64,000 bases of DNA from CAVTYH01 sp963738835 (GCA_963738835.1 CAVTYH010000009.1:62001-126000), one strand, 5' to 3'. Positions 8,502 to 18,768 are shown, counted from the first letter of the stretch. The notes: generated from the sequence alone by a model not told the origin. Numbers and translations are program-made.

Positions 8502-10643
8502 TCAGCGTCGCTGCGGTTCTTCCGTGGTTTGCTTTTCGGCGCCGTTGCCGCCGCCGATTTCACGCATGGCTTGCTTACGGCTGAGTTTCACGCGGTCCTG
8601 GTCGTCGACAGCGATCACTTTTACCTGAATGTATTCGCCCATCTTCACCACGTCGTTCACGCTGCGGACATATTCATCCGACAGCTCGCTGATGTGACAC
8701 AAGCCATCTTTGCCGGGCAAGATTTCCACGAACGCGCCGAAATCTTTGATGCTGGTGACGCGGCCTTCATAAATGCGGCCGATTTGCACCGAGGCGGTGA
8801 GCGATTCGACGGCATCCATGGCTGCCTTGGCGCCTTCCGCATTGTCGCTGGCGATGACTACTGTGCCGTCGTCGTCGACTTCGATCACGGCGCCGGTCCG
8901 CTCCTGAATGCCGCGGATGGTCTTGCCGCCCGGGCCGATCAGCGCACCGATCTTTTCCGGATCGATCTTGGTACGCAACAACCGGGGCGCGGTGGCCGAA
9001 ATCTCGGTGCGCGGACGCGGAATGGCGGTGAGCATTTTTCGCAGAATCTGAATCCGTGCTTCGCGGGCTTGCGCCAGGGTGGCGACGATGATTTCTTGAC
9101 TGATGCCGTCGACCTTCAAGTCAAGCTGGATGCCTGTGATGCCGTTTTGCGTGCCGGCCACTTTGAAATCCATATCGCCGAAGTGATCTTCGTCGCCGAT
9201 GATGTCGGTGAGTAAAGTCCATTGGCTGTTCGACTCTTTCACCAAGCCAATCGAGATGCCGGCCACCGGATTGCTGATCGGCACGCCAGCCGCCATCAGC
9301 CCTAAAGTGGCGCCGCAGACACTGGCCATCGAGCTGGAACCGTTCGATTCCAGAATGTCGGAAATCACACGCACGGTGTAGGGGAATTCATCGGGATCGG
9401 GCAGCACCGGCTTCACACTGCGTTCGGCCAGCGCACCATGACCGATTTCGCGCCGGCCCGGCCCGCTGATGCGTTTGACTTCGCCGACCGAGAAAGGCGG
9501 GAAGTAATAATCGAGCATGAATTTTTTAGCGTACTCCTCAAACAGTCCATCCACGCGTTGCTCGTCTCGCTGGGTGCCCAATGTGACCGTGATGAGCGCC
9601 TGCGTTTCGCCACGCTGAAAAACGGCGGAGCCGTGAACCCGCGGCAGCACATCGATAACGCATTCGATGTTGCGGAGCGTTTTTGTATCGCGACCATCAG
9701 CACGCTTGCCGGACAGGATGAGATCGCGCACCACGCGCTCTTCCAGCTTGTGCCAGGCATTGCCGAAAGCCCCTAAATCGACAGCGCCTTCCGCAGTTGG
9801 GTCAGGAATAAATTCGGCGAGCGCCTTTTCTTTGAGTTCTTTCACCGCAGCGGCGCGGTTTTGTTTGCCCTCGGTTTGCTTAGCAGTTTTGAAAGCCTCG
9901 TAGTATTTAGCTTTCAGCTTGTCGTACACGCCATCATCGGGCGCCGGCTCGAACTTGGGCTTTTCAATGTTGGCCTTGGCGACAAGCTCTTCCTGGAGAG
10001 CCACGATTTCTTTGATGATGCGATGGGCTTCGACGAGTGCTGCGGCCATCTTGTCTTCCGGTATTTCCCGGGCGAAGCCTTCAATCATCAGGATGGCGTC
10101 GCGGCTGCCGGACACAATCAAATCCAGCTCGCTCTGTTCCAGGTCGTCGTGGGTAGGAAACGGGATGAACTGACCGTCGATGTAGCCGAGCCGGACCGAA
10201 GCAATCGGCCCTTGAAACGGCAGCGGCGAAAGTTCCAACGCCGCCGATGCGGCGTTCATCGCCAACACATCGCCGTCGTTTTGCCGGTCGCTGGCCAGCA
10301 CAAAAGATTGGATCTGCACTTCGTCGACAAACCCGTGCGGAAACAGCGGGCGGATGGGCCGATCCATCAATCGCGAAGTCAGCGTTTCCTTCATCGTCGG
10401 CCGGCCTTCGCGTTTCAAAAAGCCGCCCGGAAACTTGCCGGCCGCGGCAGTGCGTTCGCGGTAATCGCAAGTCAACGGAAAAAAGTCGCCGCCGCCAACG
10501 CGCGGCGGCCCGCTAGTGACGGCCGTGATGACGACCGTGTCGCCATAGCCCACCAAACAACTGCCAGCCGCTTGTTTGGCCAGAACTCCGGTTTCGATTG
10601 AAAACAGACTCGCGCCAATTTGCTTTTCTACTCGTACTTTCAA
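8502..10643 (-). CDS. pnp: Polyribonucleotide nucleotidyltransferase (PNPase)
   Basis: 713 residues; phosphorolytic 3'-5' exoribonuclease of the RNA degradosome. Two RNase PH-like domains are present (first with GDTVVITAV and DYRERTAAAGKFPGGFLKREGRP; second with FQRGETQALITVTLGT and RREIGHGALAERS). They are followed by a KH domain (GALIGPGGKTIRGIQERTGA) and an S1 domain (GRVTSIKDFGAFVEILPGKDGLCHISELS). Full length for the family. The start is a TTG at 10643 preceded by an AGGAAC-type ribosome site; no better ATG is nearby. It follows rpsO on the same strand, the conserved rpsO-pnp order. Confidence 0.97.
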   Translation of the reverse strand: MKVRVEKQIGASLFSIETGVLAKQAAGSCLVGYGDTVVITAVTSGPPRVGGGDFFPLTCDYRERTAAAGKFPGGFLKREGRPTMKETLTSRLMDRPIRPLFPHGFVDEVQIQSFVLASDRQNDGDVLAMNAASAALELSPLPFQGPIASVRLGYIDGQFIPFPTHDDLEQSELDLIVSGSRDAILMIEGFAREIPEDKMAAALVEAHRIIKEIVALQEELVAKANIEKPKFEPAPDDGVYDKLKAKYYEAFKTAKQTEGKQNRAAAVKELKEKALAEFIPDPTAEGAVDLGAFGNAWHKLEERVVRDLILSGKRADGRDTKTLRNIECVIDVLPRVHGSAVFQRGETQALITVTLGTQRDEQRVDGLFEEYAKKFMLDYYFPPFSVGEVKRISGPGRREIGHGALAERSVKPVLPDPDEFPYTVRVISDILESNGSSSMASVCGATLGLMAAGVPISNPVAGISIGLVKESNSQWTLLTDIIGDEDHFGDMDFKVAGTQNGITGIQLDLKVDGISQEIIVATLAQAREARIQILRKMLTAIPRPRTEISATAPRLLRTKIDPEKIGALIGPGGKTIRGIQERTGAVIEVDDDGTVVIASDNAEGAKAAMDAVESLTASVQIGRIYEGRVTSIKDFGAFVEILPGKDGLCHISELSDEYVRSVNDVVKMGEYIQVKVIAVDDQDRVKLSRKQAMREIGGGNGAEKQTTEEPQRR

Positions 10644-10708
10644 GGTTTCGTTCCTGTGTGTGTGTTACGTTTCGTTTCGCCTGAATCGCTCTGGCTAAGC
10701 ATCGGCAG

Positions 10709-10814
10709 GTCGAAGAGTCGAAAAGTCCAAGAGTCGAAAAGCAAAAGAGAGGTTGGATGAACCGAGCGACTCGATTCATTTGTGCTTCGACTCTTCGACT
10801 TTTAGACTCTTCGG
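10709..10814. repeat. Imperfect inverted repeat between rpsO and pnp
   Basis: 10709-10742 (GTCGAAGAGTCGAAAAGTCC and further units) is nearly the reverse complement of 10783-10814. The arms are made of GTCGAAGA units. As rpsO-pnp leaders are classic RNase III sites, this hairpin could be an RNA-processing site, but it also fits the general type of tandem-unit inverted repeats seen elsewhere in the window. Confidence 0.7.
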
Positions 10815-10878
10815 CCCCGGCAGCACCACCGATTCCTGGCACCTAGATACCTAGGCGCCCGTCATGCTGCGACAGCTG

Positions 10879-11148
10879 CTACTTGCGGATTTCCAGCCGC
10901 TTGATGATTTCCAGATAACGCTGCGGATCGACCGTTTTCAGGTAATCCAAGAGCCGACGGCGACGGCTGACCATCATCAGCAGTCCACGCCGACTGGCGT
11001 AATCCTTGGGATGTACCTTGAGATGCCCGGTGAGCTCACCAATGCGCGAGGTTAACAGCGCGATCTGAATTTCCGGCGACCCCGTGTCGCCTTTCTTGCG
11101 TTTGTAGCTGCCGATCAGTTCCTGCTTACGCTCTTTGGTAATAGACAT
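10879..11148 (-). CDS. rpsO: 30S ribosomal protein S15
   Basis: 89 residues, the normal length for S15. Typical sequence: KGDTGSPEIQIALLTSRI, the LTGHLKVHPKDYASRRGLL block and the final RRRRLLDYLKTVDPQRYLEIIKRL. Binds 16S rRNA early in small-subunit assembly. Lies upstream of pnp. Confidence 0.98.
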   Translation of the reverse strand: MSITKERKQELIGSYKRKKGDTGSPEIQIALLTSRIGELTGHLKVHPKDYASRRGLLMMVSRRRRLLDYLKTVDPQRYLEIIKRLEIRK

Positions 11149-11484
11149 CTGTTTGGGGTTGTACCTCCACCCCGGCTGAACCGCGGGCCTTGCGGCGCTG
11201 TATTCAGATGCCGCCGCGTGCGGGGCCGGAATTGTATAAAAATCCGTAGCCCAAGTATTGACAACGATTTAGACAAACCAATTTAGCAATTGGCCTGCCG
11301 TTTGCAAAGGGCTGCCGCGACCACCGGTTTTTCGGCATCTCGCCCCCAATCTGCCCCCGCAATCGCGGGGATTCGACATTTCACATTGCGCAAATCTTGA
11401 CGGCTAGGGGGACGCTGTGCATACTGACGCGTGCTGGGCCAACCCCGAACAGAGTTTCATCTGGCACCGTTTTTGAGGCTACAA

Positions 11485-12354
11485 ATGGGGGTCAATTTAC
11501 GTTGGCAGCCTGCCATGGGGTGGTTGCGCTGGGGTGCAGCTTGCCTGTTGGTAATTGCCGTGGGCTACTGCACCTCGAGCGTGCGGGCCGGCACGATCAT
11601 CATTGATAATTTCGAGCAGCCGAGCCTGCCTAGCCCTGCGCAGACCTTCGTAGTGCCGGAGGGAACTAACTCGTTTCTTCAATTCAATCAAGCGATCCCC
11701 AGCGGCGTCATTGGCGGACAGCGCGATACGCTGATTCAAATCGTCGGCGACGCGGTGCAGCTATCGGCCATTGGGACTTTGGGGCACGACCCAAATTCAG
11801 GCATCCACGCGTTGCAAATGGTGACCAGTGGCGTCGCGCCGACCGTGGCCACACTGCAATACAGTGGCCTTCACAGTCCAGGTCCTGGCTCTCCATTGGC
11901 GAGCCTTGTCAACATGCATGACTTGGGGGATGGCTTGGGCATCGATTTGACTAACGGCGGCACCAACGACCGCTTCCTGACGAACTTCCTCAGTGTCGAT
12001 GCGGTGCCGACCTCGGGCCTCGAAATGGCCATCACCATTACCAGCCCCGGCGGAAAGACATCGACTGCCAATGTTATCGTTCCGAATTCGCCGAACGAAT
12101 TCGACTTCAGCGTTCCGTTCAATCTGCTGGTGGGGAACGCTTCGCCAACAGAAGTCGACAGCATCACCTTTGTATTCAATGGCGCGAATCTGACAACAAA
12201 CATCGACTATAAATTGCAAACGTTGGCCGTCGTACCGGAACCGGCGGCTGGAATCCTGATGGCGATGGCTGCCGGAGCATTGGGCCTGGCGGCCCCAGGC
12301 TTGCGGCGGCGACGCCGGTCCTGTGAAAACAACGCCATCGGACGGACTGCGTAG
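11485..12354 (+). CDS. PEP-CTERM sorting domain protein
   Basis: 289 residues from the preferred start at 11485, an ATG with a GAGG ribosome site 7 bases before it; an in-frame GTG at 11431 would add 18 residues. It has an N-terminal signal peptide (WGAACLLVIAVGYCTSSVRA) and ends with the PEP-CTERM signal: VPEP, a hydrophobic stretch (AAGILMAMAAGALGLA) and an Arg-rich tail. Such proteins are exported and processed by an exosortase. The middle part (TITSPGGKTSTANVIVPNS, SVPFNLLV) resembles segments of the next protein (TSPGGTASFSTLLSV, VFVPFSSF), so the two probably share a domain of unknown function. A TTGACA box at 11258 might be part of its promoter. Confidence 0.85.
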   Translation: MGVNLRWQPAMGWLRWGAACLLVIAVGYCTSSVRAGTIIIDNFEQPSLPSPAQTFVVPEGTNSFLQFNQAIPSGVIGGQRDTLIQIVGDAVQLSAIGTLGHDPNSGIHALQMVTSGVAPTVATLQYSGLHSPGPGSPLASLVNMHDLGDGLGIDLTNGGTNDRFLTNFLSVDAVPTSGLEMAITITSPGGKTSTANVIVPNSPNEFDFSVPFNLLVGNASPTEVDSITFVFNGANLTTNIDYKLQTLAVVPEPAAGILMAMAAGALGLAAPGLRRRRRSCENNAIGRTA

Positions 12355-12543
12355 GGGTTCTTTTTTAGAGGCACGCTGCGGGCTTGAACGATCGCGTCTG
12401 TGTGCGACTTAAACTGCTGCTCGTCGTTTTCGTGATTGACTCGCGAAGTCGTCGCGGTCAAGTCGCCACACTCTGGCATGGCAAGGCTGCCGGCCAACAG
12501 ATGTCGGTACTGCACCTAGGTTAATCTTCTCGGAGGACATGCT

Positions 12544-14195
12544 GTGAATCGCCCCCTTTGGAAGCGGGTTGCGTCGGTATTCGATCGACTGAGTGACCCG
12601 CGGGCCGGTCGGCGAGGCAAAATGCGGCCGCGAAATCGGCGCTTCAACTTCGAAATGTGCGAAGACCGCAGCATGCTGGCAGGTGCATCGATTTCCGGCT
12701 TTGCCTACATCCTCGCGCACAGCAGTGGCTTTACACCGGGCCAAGACGCACCTCAGAGCGGCGTGACGATCGAACTGTTCGAAACCGCCGTCGTTCTGCC
12801 ATTTACCACCACGACCGCGGCCGACGGCAGCTACCACTTCGACAACCTGGAAGATGGGCACTATTCCATTCAGGAAGTGGTTCCCACGGGCTACACGCAA
12901 AACGCCGGGCCGCCGTTTAGCATGTTCGATGTCATCGGCGGCGCTGTCTACAACAGCGCCACGCAAAGCATCGACGACTTCTCTGATACGAACGGAGATA
13001 AGACCTTTATCATCTCGGCCTTCAACACAAATCCGTACACGAGTACCGATCCGGGTGCGGCAATTCTGGGAGGCCACGCAGCGTCGTGGTGCATGTTTTT
13101 TCGAACACGCCCAATTCCACTGCGGCTGCCGGGCACTATGGCGATGGCACTTTCTTCCTGAACACCGATTCCGGTCCGGTCGGCACCGAAGTGAGCATGT
13201 CGTACAGTGCAATGCCGCCGTCGAACGATCTGACCGCGAATGGGAACAATGGCATTCGGCTGGATTTCAGATTCCTTCAAGTCGGCGTGGGCACCTCGAC
13301 CGACATGAGCATTGCGGTGACCAGTCCTGGCGGAACCGCCAGCTTTTCGACGTTGCTTTCGGTGCATCCCACCGACGCTTTCAGCGTGTTCGTGCCGTTC
13401 TCGAGTTTCTCGACCACCGGCTCGTTCACGTTTGCCGATGTGAGCACCTTGCAAGTTTCATTCAATCAGAGCGATGTGCCGGCCTTCGATTTTCAAATCG
13501 ATCAGATTGTCGCGGCCCAGCAAAGCAACCCCAGCTTCGATTTCGGCAACTTCCCGATTCCAGCCAGCTTGTCGGGCCACAAATACGTAGATTCCAACAA
13601 CAATGGAAACCGAGATCCGGGGGAACTGCCCATCGACGGAGTTCTGATCACGCTTTCCGGTGTAAACGATTTGGGGCAGACAATCACGCCGGTGACGATT
13701 GCCACGAAAGCCGATGGCACATTCTTGTTTGACTCTACGCTGTTCACGCAACTCGATGTGAATGGCGGCGTGCTGCGACCCGGAACTTATAAGCTGACTG
13801 AAACACCACCGGTCAACTTCATCATCGGGAAAGCGCACGTCGGCTCGCTCGGTGGTGTGGTGAGTGCCGATCAACTGATGATCTCTTCGATTGTCACGCC
13901 CGGTGACGCGGCGGGCATCAATTATGATTTCGGCGAGCTAGGATTTACACCGCCGTTTGCTTCGAAGAGGTCGCTTTTGAACCCGGCGCAGCCCGTGGTG
14001 CTGACGGCCGTGTATTCGACGACGCCTACCGCGGCCCTGCAGGTTAAAACGGCAACCACGACTGTCGCGAAAGTCGCAGTGAAACCAGCGCCAAAACCGG
14101 TCGCCAAGAAAGTGGTCGCCGTAGTGAAGAAGCCCGCTCCCAAGACCGTCGTTAAAGTTCCGCTCGCGCTGGCGCCCAAGAAGCAGACAACGTAG
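12544..14195 (+). CDS. Secreted surface protein with SdrD B-like repeats, one apparent frameshift
   Basis: Begins at a GTG with a CGGAGGA site 6 bases upstream. Near residue 40 is a planctomycete N-terminal motif (FEMCEDRSMLAG), similar to the LEPR-XLL type found in giant surface proteins. Two SdrD B-like domains follow: residues about 48-120 (SISGFAYILAHSSGF, ADGSYHFDNLEDGHYSIQEVVPTGYTQ) and a second one (SLSGHKYVDSNNNGNRDPGE, IDGVLITLSG, GTYKLTETPP). The tail is rich in Lys/Pro/Val. The reading frame changes near 13069-13082, where ILGGHAASWCM should continue as RSVVVHVFSNTPNS. Both parts are conserved in style, so a one-base error is likely. Probable role: cell-surface or matrix protein. 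Confidence 0.78.
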
Positions 14196-14284
14196 GGCTA
14201 TAGGGCTCATCATCGGGCAATGTAGTGCGGAGTTACCTCCGGCTGCCGAGCCGATCCCGGCCGCTGCACGTCGATCAAATCACG

Positions 14285-16025
14285 CTAGAAGCTGTACTCC
14301 GCGCCCAGCGTGATGCCTTGCAGCACCAGGTCCGACGGATGGAAGTTGAACGCCGGACGTTGCGGGCCCACCTGCACCGGCGGTGGAATCAGGTTCGGAT
14401 TGATGGTCGTATCGATCTGATCGCCGGCGCGGGCAATCTGGCTGAAGTACATCAGCGTGTAACCGGCCAGAAAAGTTAACCTCTCGGTCGCACGGTAGCC
14501 CAGCCGCAACGAGATCTGCGGAATCGCCACAAAGGCGTTGTGCTCGTGGCGGCCGATGTTGCTCGATAGCGCCAGAAGACCACCCTGATTGAAAGCTGTT
14601 GGCTGCCCCGGGAAGCTGACGACCGTGCTGCCGTTGATCCAGACGATTGAGTCCATGTCTCCCAGCGCCACTTTGGCGGTGCTTTCCATCATCCAGCGAC
14701 CATGGTAACGCTGATGGATCAGGCCGATTTCGCCACCGTAGAAGTTATTCTGCGTGACGAAGCTGTCGAGAACGTCGAACTGCGTGCCAATGGCCACGCC
14801 GCTAGTTGGGTCGATCGAAGTAAGCTGCTCACGAATTCCAAGATTGTCGTTGAAGCCGTAGTAGCGGAAGCCGTAGACGAGGTCGAGCCGGCTGCAATTT
14901 TCGCCAGCCCAGCAGTTGCCACAAGCCGAATAGCAGTCGCACTTGCAGCGATCGTCGCAACAGCAACACAAATTGCAGCGCAACGCCACGCCGGCGCCAT
15001 CGAGCCAGTTATGGTTGTCGACGCTGATGTTGCCCACCACAATCCCGGGCACAGCGATGAGCTCTTCAGCCGGCTGCCCAGTAGTGGCATCGGTGAACGG
15101 ACGAGTAAGGATTGGATCGCCGTCCGAGCTGGCGAAGAACGGCGACGACTCGCGACCCACAAAAAAGTAGTCGCCCTGGATTCCGTGGGTGTGGCAGCAA
15201 TCGAACCACATGCCGCCTTGGGTCCAGTTGCCAGACCGATAATCGTTGTTGTAGGTCGCATTGCCGTAGAGCGGTACGGTGGCCGGCAACGTGCCAGAGG
15301 GGCTGGTGGCCACCAGCGTGGGCACTTGCCCACCCTGCGCCCACCAACCGACGTATTCATCGCGAATCCAGAAATCACCCGGTGGCCCGCATTTGCAGCA
15401 TCTGAAGCAATCGCCGCATTCGCCGCACGGTGCGGGACACGCAACCGAATTGGGCATCGGGGCGCTGACCGTCGCGCCGCTCGTCGAACTGGGTGCAGCC
15501 GTTTGCGATGCTTGTGCAGCCAATTTCGTGCTTGACGTGGGTGCAACTATCCGGCGTGGCGCAGGCGCTCTGATAAGCCGACGCAGGCACCGTAGAGCTT
15601 TTCGCAGGTGCCACCGTCGTTGCAGCAGGCTGTGTTGCCGACGCGGGCACAACTGAACTCTTGGCTGGAGCGGCCGCCTGTTGCGGTGCCGCCGCCTGGT
15701 AAACCGTCCGTGGCGCAGCGGGTGCAGACGAAGCCGGGCTGCTTGCCACCGGAGTCAACGTGTAGGGGGCATAACTCGACGCAGGCAGCGTCGCCAAATT
15801 CGGATTTTCGGCAGCTAAAGTTAAGGTGGTGGGAACATTTGTCTGTGCAGCCAATTCGGCAGCCGTCGCGCCTTCGGTGGGAACGTACGCAGCCGCGGCT
15901 ACTTGGCTCGCCGGCGTTCGTTTTTCAGGTTCATGCTCTGCTGCTGTAGCAACCTGCGATAGAATACACGCTAGCATCAGGCATAACGCCGCCGCCGCTG
16001 GTTTCGTTCTCGAATTTGCAGCCAT
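14285..16025 (-). CDS. BBP7-family outer-membrane beta-barrel protein, one apparent frameshift
   Basis: The start at 16025 gives a signal peptide (AAAALCLMLACILSQVATAA), followed by an Ala/Pro/Thr-rich region with repeated VPAS/APAKSS units. After a frame change near 15545-15580 the protein continues with a Cys-rich stretch (CPAPCGECGDCFRCCKCGPPG) and the BBP7 domain: FWIRDEYVGWWAQGGQVPTLV, SRLDLVYGFRYYGFND and a C-terminal LRLGYRATERLTFLAGYTLMYFS ending in Phe. BBP7 proteins are abundant in planctomycetes and are thought to be outer-membrane barrels; substrate unknown. A second cluster of Cys (CNLCCCCDDRCKCDC) inside the barrel part is notable and could form disulfides or bind metal. Confidence 0.82.
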
Positions 16026-16221
16026 AACCGTTGACCTCAACCCCTGTGATACATCAGTAAACGACGGAACTTCCGGCAACACAAAACAATCCGGCACTAC
16101 CGCAATAACTGGTTCGACCGGTTCTGACCGTTGGATTGCAGAAATCAGGATTAAGCCTTCCGACCGGCACAGGCGGTAGGGTTTGCCAGGCAGAATGCCA
16201 ATTGCTGGCAGACTTTGCCGG

Positions 16222-16320
16222 TTATACGGGCAACCGCGCAGCCCTTCTGTCTGATGAAGCTTCTGAGGAGGGAGATTGCATCCCACCTCGGCTCGCGAGT
16301 TTGCCCTTTGGGCAAAGTTT
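16222..16320 (-). promoter_or_regulatory. Candidate structured leader resembling a c-di-GMP-I (GEMM) riboswitch
   Basis: Lies about 200-300 bases upstream of the BBP7 start. On the minus strand, in order: GGGCAAAC (16306-16299), a 16-base spacer able to form a short hairpin, GTGGGATGCAA (compare GUGGGACGCAA of the class), CCTCAGAAG and then GCTGCGCGGTTGCCC (ending 16228), whose TTGCCC pairs with the first GGGCAA. Order and spacing match the known class, but the usual AAAGCC after GACGC is altered and the tetraloop is not clear. This is a resemblance, not a demonstrated fold. Confidence 0.3.
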
Positions 16321-16438
16321 AACGGCACCAAGCCAAGACGTTTGGCCAACCGCCAACGCTGACTGTGTAACCCTCGCCGCCGCACGTCGGTGCGTTCGCC
16401 CGGCAAAAATTTCTCGTCGATATGGCCGAACGTTTGGC

Positions 16439-18355
16439 CTATGGCTCTTGAGCCGATGGGCCACGGCTTTGCGAAAGGTCACCGACAATTTCTTTCGCCT
16501 TGCGGCGAAACCGAGGCAATTTCAGCGTGGGCGGCTCCGACGACGATTCGTCCAGCCCGCCACGGTAAACCGACAAAATATCGCTGCGCGTCACAATACC
16601 GATCACACGCTGCGGTTTTGCCCTGGTCAACACGGGCAAGCGTCCGATGGCGTGACGCACCATGTGATCGGTCGCTTGCCGCACCGTACAGTCTTCGTAG
16701 ACAAATCTGGGGAGCTGCGTGACCAGAGCGGAAATCGGCTGGGCGGAATCGATCTGCTGGTTGAAGAAAACGCGCCGCGTCAATACCCCCGCCAGCACGC
16801 CGGACGCATCCACGACCGGAAATCCTTGATGACTTGCATCGGGTCCATCAATCGCCAGCCATTCACGCACTTGCCCCACGGTTTGCGTGTCCAACAGCGT
16901 GACAACCGGCTTCGAGGCGATGGCGCCAACCAGCACTTGCGCCAGCGGATCGGCCGTGTAATCGTGCGGCGTGGCCACGCCGCGGCGGGCAATCTTTTCC
17001 GTCATGATCGAATGTTTCATCACCAGCATCGAAACCAGGTAACTTGCCGCACAACCGCCCAAGAGCGGCAGCAGGCTGAGCGGCTGCAGCGTGGTTTCGA
17101 AGGCGAACACCGTCGAGGCCAACAGAGCTCGCGACGCACCAGCGAACATGGCGGCCATGCCAACCAGAGCGGCCACGCGCAAATCAATGTGTGCCGCCGG
17201 CAGCACCGCAATGGCCAGCGCGCCGATCACGTGCCCCAAACCGCCGCCGATGGTAAACAGCGGAGCCAGCGTTCCGCCCGAGGTGCCGCTGCTGAGCGAG
17301 ACCGACCACGAAATGAATTTCATCACAAACAGCACCGCAATGAATTGTGTGGTCCAACTGTTCGAGATGATCGCAGAAATGTTGTCATAGCCGACGCCCA
17401 GCGTGTGCGGCGAAAAATAGCCAACCACGCCCACCACCAGCGCTCCCAAGGTCGGCCACCACATCCAATGAATCGGCAGGCGCTCGAACGCATCTTCCAA
17501 AGCGTACACAATCCGTGTTGTCGCTGCGGCCGCCACGCCCATAATTGCGCCCAGCACCACGTAAAAACCCAGCGCAGCAAATTGCGGCGCTTCCAAATCG
17601 GGCATCGGAAACACCGGATGCGCCCCGTTCTCCAGGACGACCCGCATGCCGGCCGCTGCTGCACTGCCCAGCGCCACGGGAATGATCGATCGCGGCCGAA
17701 ACTCAAACAGCAACAGTTCAATCGCCAAGAGCACTGCCGACACCGGACTGCCGAACGTCGCCGCCATGCCGGCTGCTGCTCCGGCTGCGAGCAGCGTTTT
17801 CCGTTCGCTGGGGGTCATGTGCAAAACCTGACCAATAAGCGAACCCAACGCACCGCCCGTGGCAATAATTGGCCCTTCCGCGCCGAACGGTCCGCCCGTG
17901 CCGATGGAAATCGCCGCCGACAATGGCTTCAAAAACGTCAGCCGCGCCGGAATGCGGCTGCGATTGGTGAGCACTTGCTCCATCGCCTCGGGAATACCGT
18001 GCCCGCGAATCGCTTTGGATCCATAGCGGGCCATGATGCCAACAATCAACCCGCCAACCATCGGCACAGCAATGACCCACAGCCCCAGCCGGTTCTCGGC
18101 CGGACTGACGAAGTCCAAAGACAGCCTGCCGTAAAACGATAGATTGGTGACGAAGGCAATCAGCTTCATCAGCGCGACGGCCACAAACGCCGCCGCCAGG
18201 CCCAGCGCTATGGCCAGCCCACACATCCAGACGACGCGGCGATCGATCGCCCCGGTGGCGGCCGGCGTCTGCGAGGCATCGATGACAAAATCCAGCGAGG
18301 GCGAAATCGTCAGACCATCGGCCGTGGCCGCATGCCGTTCTGCTTCATGTTCCAT
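16439..18355 (-). CDS. CLC-type chloride channel/transporter with C-terminal CBS domains
   Basis: 638 residues from the ATG at 18355, which has a GGGAGG site 5 bases upstream; upstream in-frame codons lack such a site. The CLC membrane domain (about residues 30-440) shows GHGIPEAME, GGPFGAEGPII (with the gating/proton Glu; the usual Arg is Ala) and GTSGGTLAPLF. The C-terminal part holds two CBS domains (about 460-600), e.g. HQGFPVVDASGVLAGVLTRR and IGRLPVLTRAKPQRVIGIVTRSDIL. Likely function is chloride or other anion transport across the inner membrane, modulated by nucleotide binding to the CBS pair. No obvious operon partner. Confidence 0.93.
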   Translation of the reverse strand: MEHEAERHAATADGLTISPSLDFVIDASQTPAATGAIDRRVVWMCGLAIALGLAAAFVAVALMKLIAFVTNLSFYGRLSLDFVSPAENRLGLWVIAVPMVGGLIVGIMARYGSKAIRGHGIPEAMEQVLTNRSRIPARLTFLKPLSAAISIGTGGPFGAEGPIIATGGALGSLIGQVLHMTPSERKTLLAAGAAAGMAATFGSPVSAVLLAIELLLFEFRPRSIIPVALGSAAAAGMRVVLENGAHPVFPMPDLEAPQFAALGFYVVLGAIMGVAAAATTRIVYALEDAFERLPIHWMWWPTLGALVVGVVGYFSPHTLGVGYDNISAIISNSWTTQFIAVLFVMKFISWSVSLSSGTSGGTLAPLFTIGGGLGHVIGALAIAVLPAAHIDLRVAALVGMAAMFAGASRALLASTVFAFETTLQPLSLLPLLGGCAASYLVSMLVMKHSIMTEKIARRGVATPHDYTADPLAQVLVGAIASKPVVTLLDTQTVGQVREWLAIDGPDASHQGFPVVDASGVLAGVLTRRVFFNQQIDSAQPISALVTQLPRFVYEDCTVRQATDHMVRHAIGRLPVLTRAKPQRVIGIVTRSDILSVYRGGLDESSSEPPTLKLPRFRRKAKEIVGDLSQSRGPSAQEP

Positions 18356-18516
18356 GGTTGCCTCCCGACTCCTGCACCAATATTGTTCCACAGATTGAAC
18401 GCGCCAACCCCAGGAAATCAAAACAAGACGTCGCCAAAACCGATGCCTGGCTGGATCGACCGCCGTGCCAACCGTCTGGCATAGGCTCACGCCACAACCC
18501 AAAACTTGGTTTCCAA

Positions 18517-18768
18517 ACCCTCTCCTCGGGGAGAGTGAAGCGCGAGGGGGTTACCGGTGCGCGGTACGTTGCGCCCTTGGCGAAGAGGCGATTGTCTTTC
18601 ACATGAGAGCGCGCGACGAAGAAAAAAGCTGGAAAACGGGGGAAACCGTAAAAACGGTGGTAAACCGTCGGAAACGGTCGAAAACGGTCGAAAACCGCCA
18701 AGCATGTCTGCCGCGGAAAGATCGATCTTCTCCCTCGCCCTCGGGGAGAGGGCCGGGGTGAGGGTGCC
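18517..18768. repeat. Repeat-rich intergenic block: palindromic CTCTCC/GGAGAG elements around an AAACGG tandem
   Basis: Two GC-rich palindromic pieces (18517-18551 and 18729-18768, each with CCTCGGGGAGAG-like cores) flank a tract at about 18630-18702 made of AAACGG/AAACCG units in both orientations. The outer pieces resemble the dispersed CCCTCTCCC-GGGAGAGGG elements common in planctomycete and other GC-rich genomes. Confidence 0.65.

Noticed and set aside
9861..10601. A 246-codon open frame opposite pnp, and a similar one at 8445-9215
   Set aside because: Antisense shadows of PNPase; composition and lack of ribosome sites argue against them.
16136..18142. A 668-codon open frame on the plus strand
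   Set aside because: It lies exactly opposite the CLC gene, is rich in Arg/His/Gln/Asn and has no domain; it arises from the codon bias of the true gene.
18630..18702. CRISPR-like array in the AAACGG tract
   Set aside because: Units are 6-10 bases, irregular and in both orientations, without spacers; no cas genes in the window.
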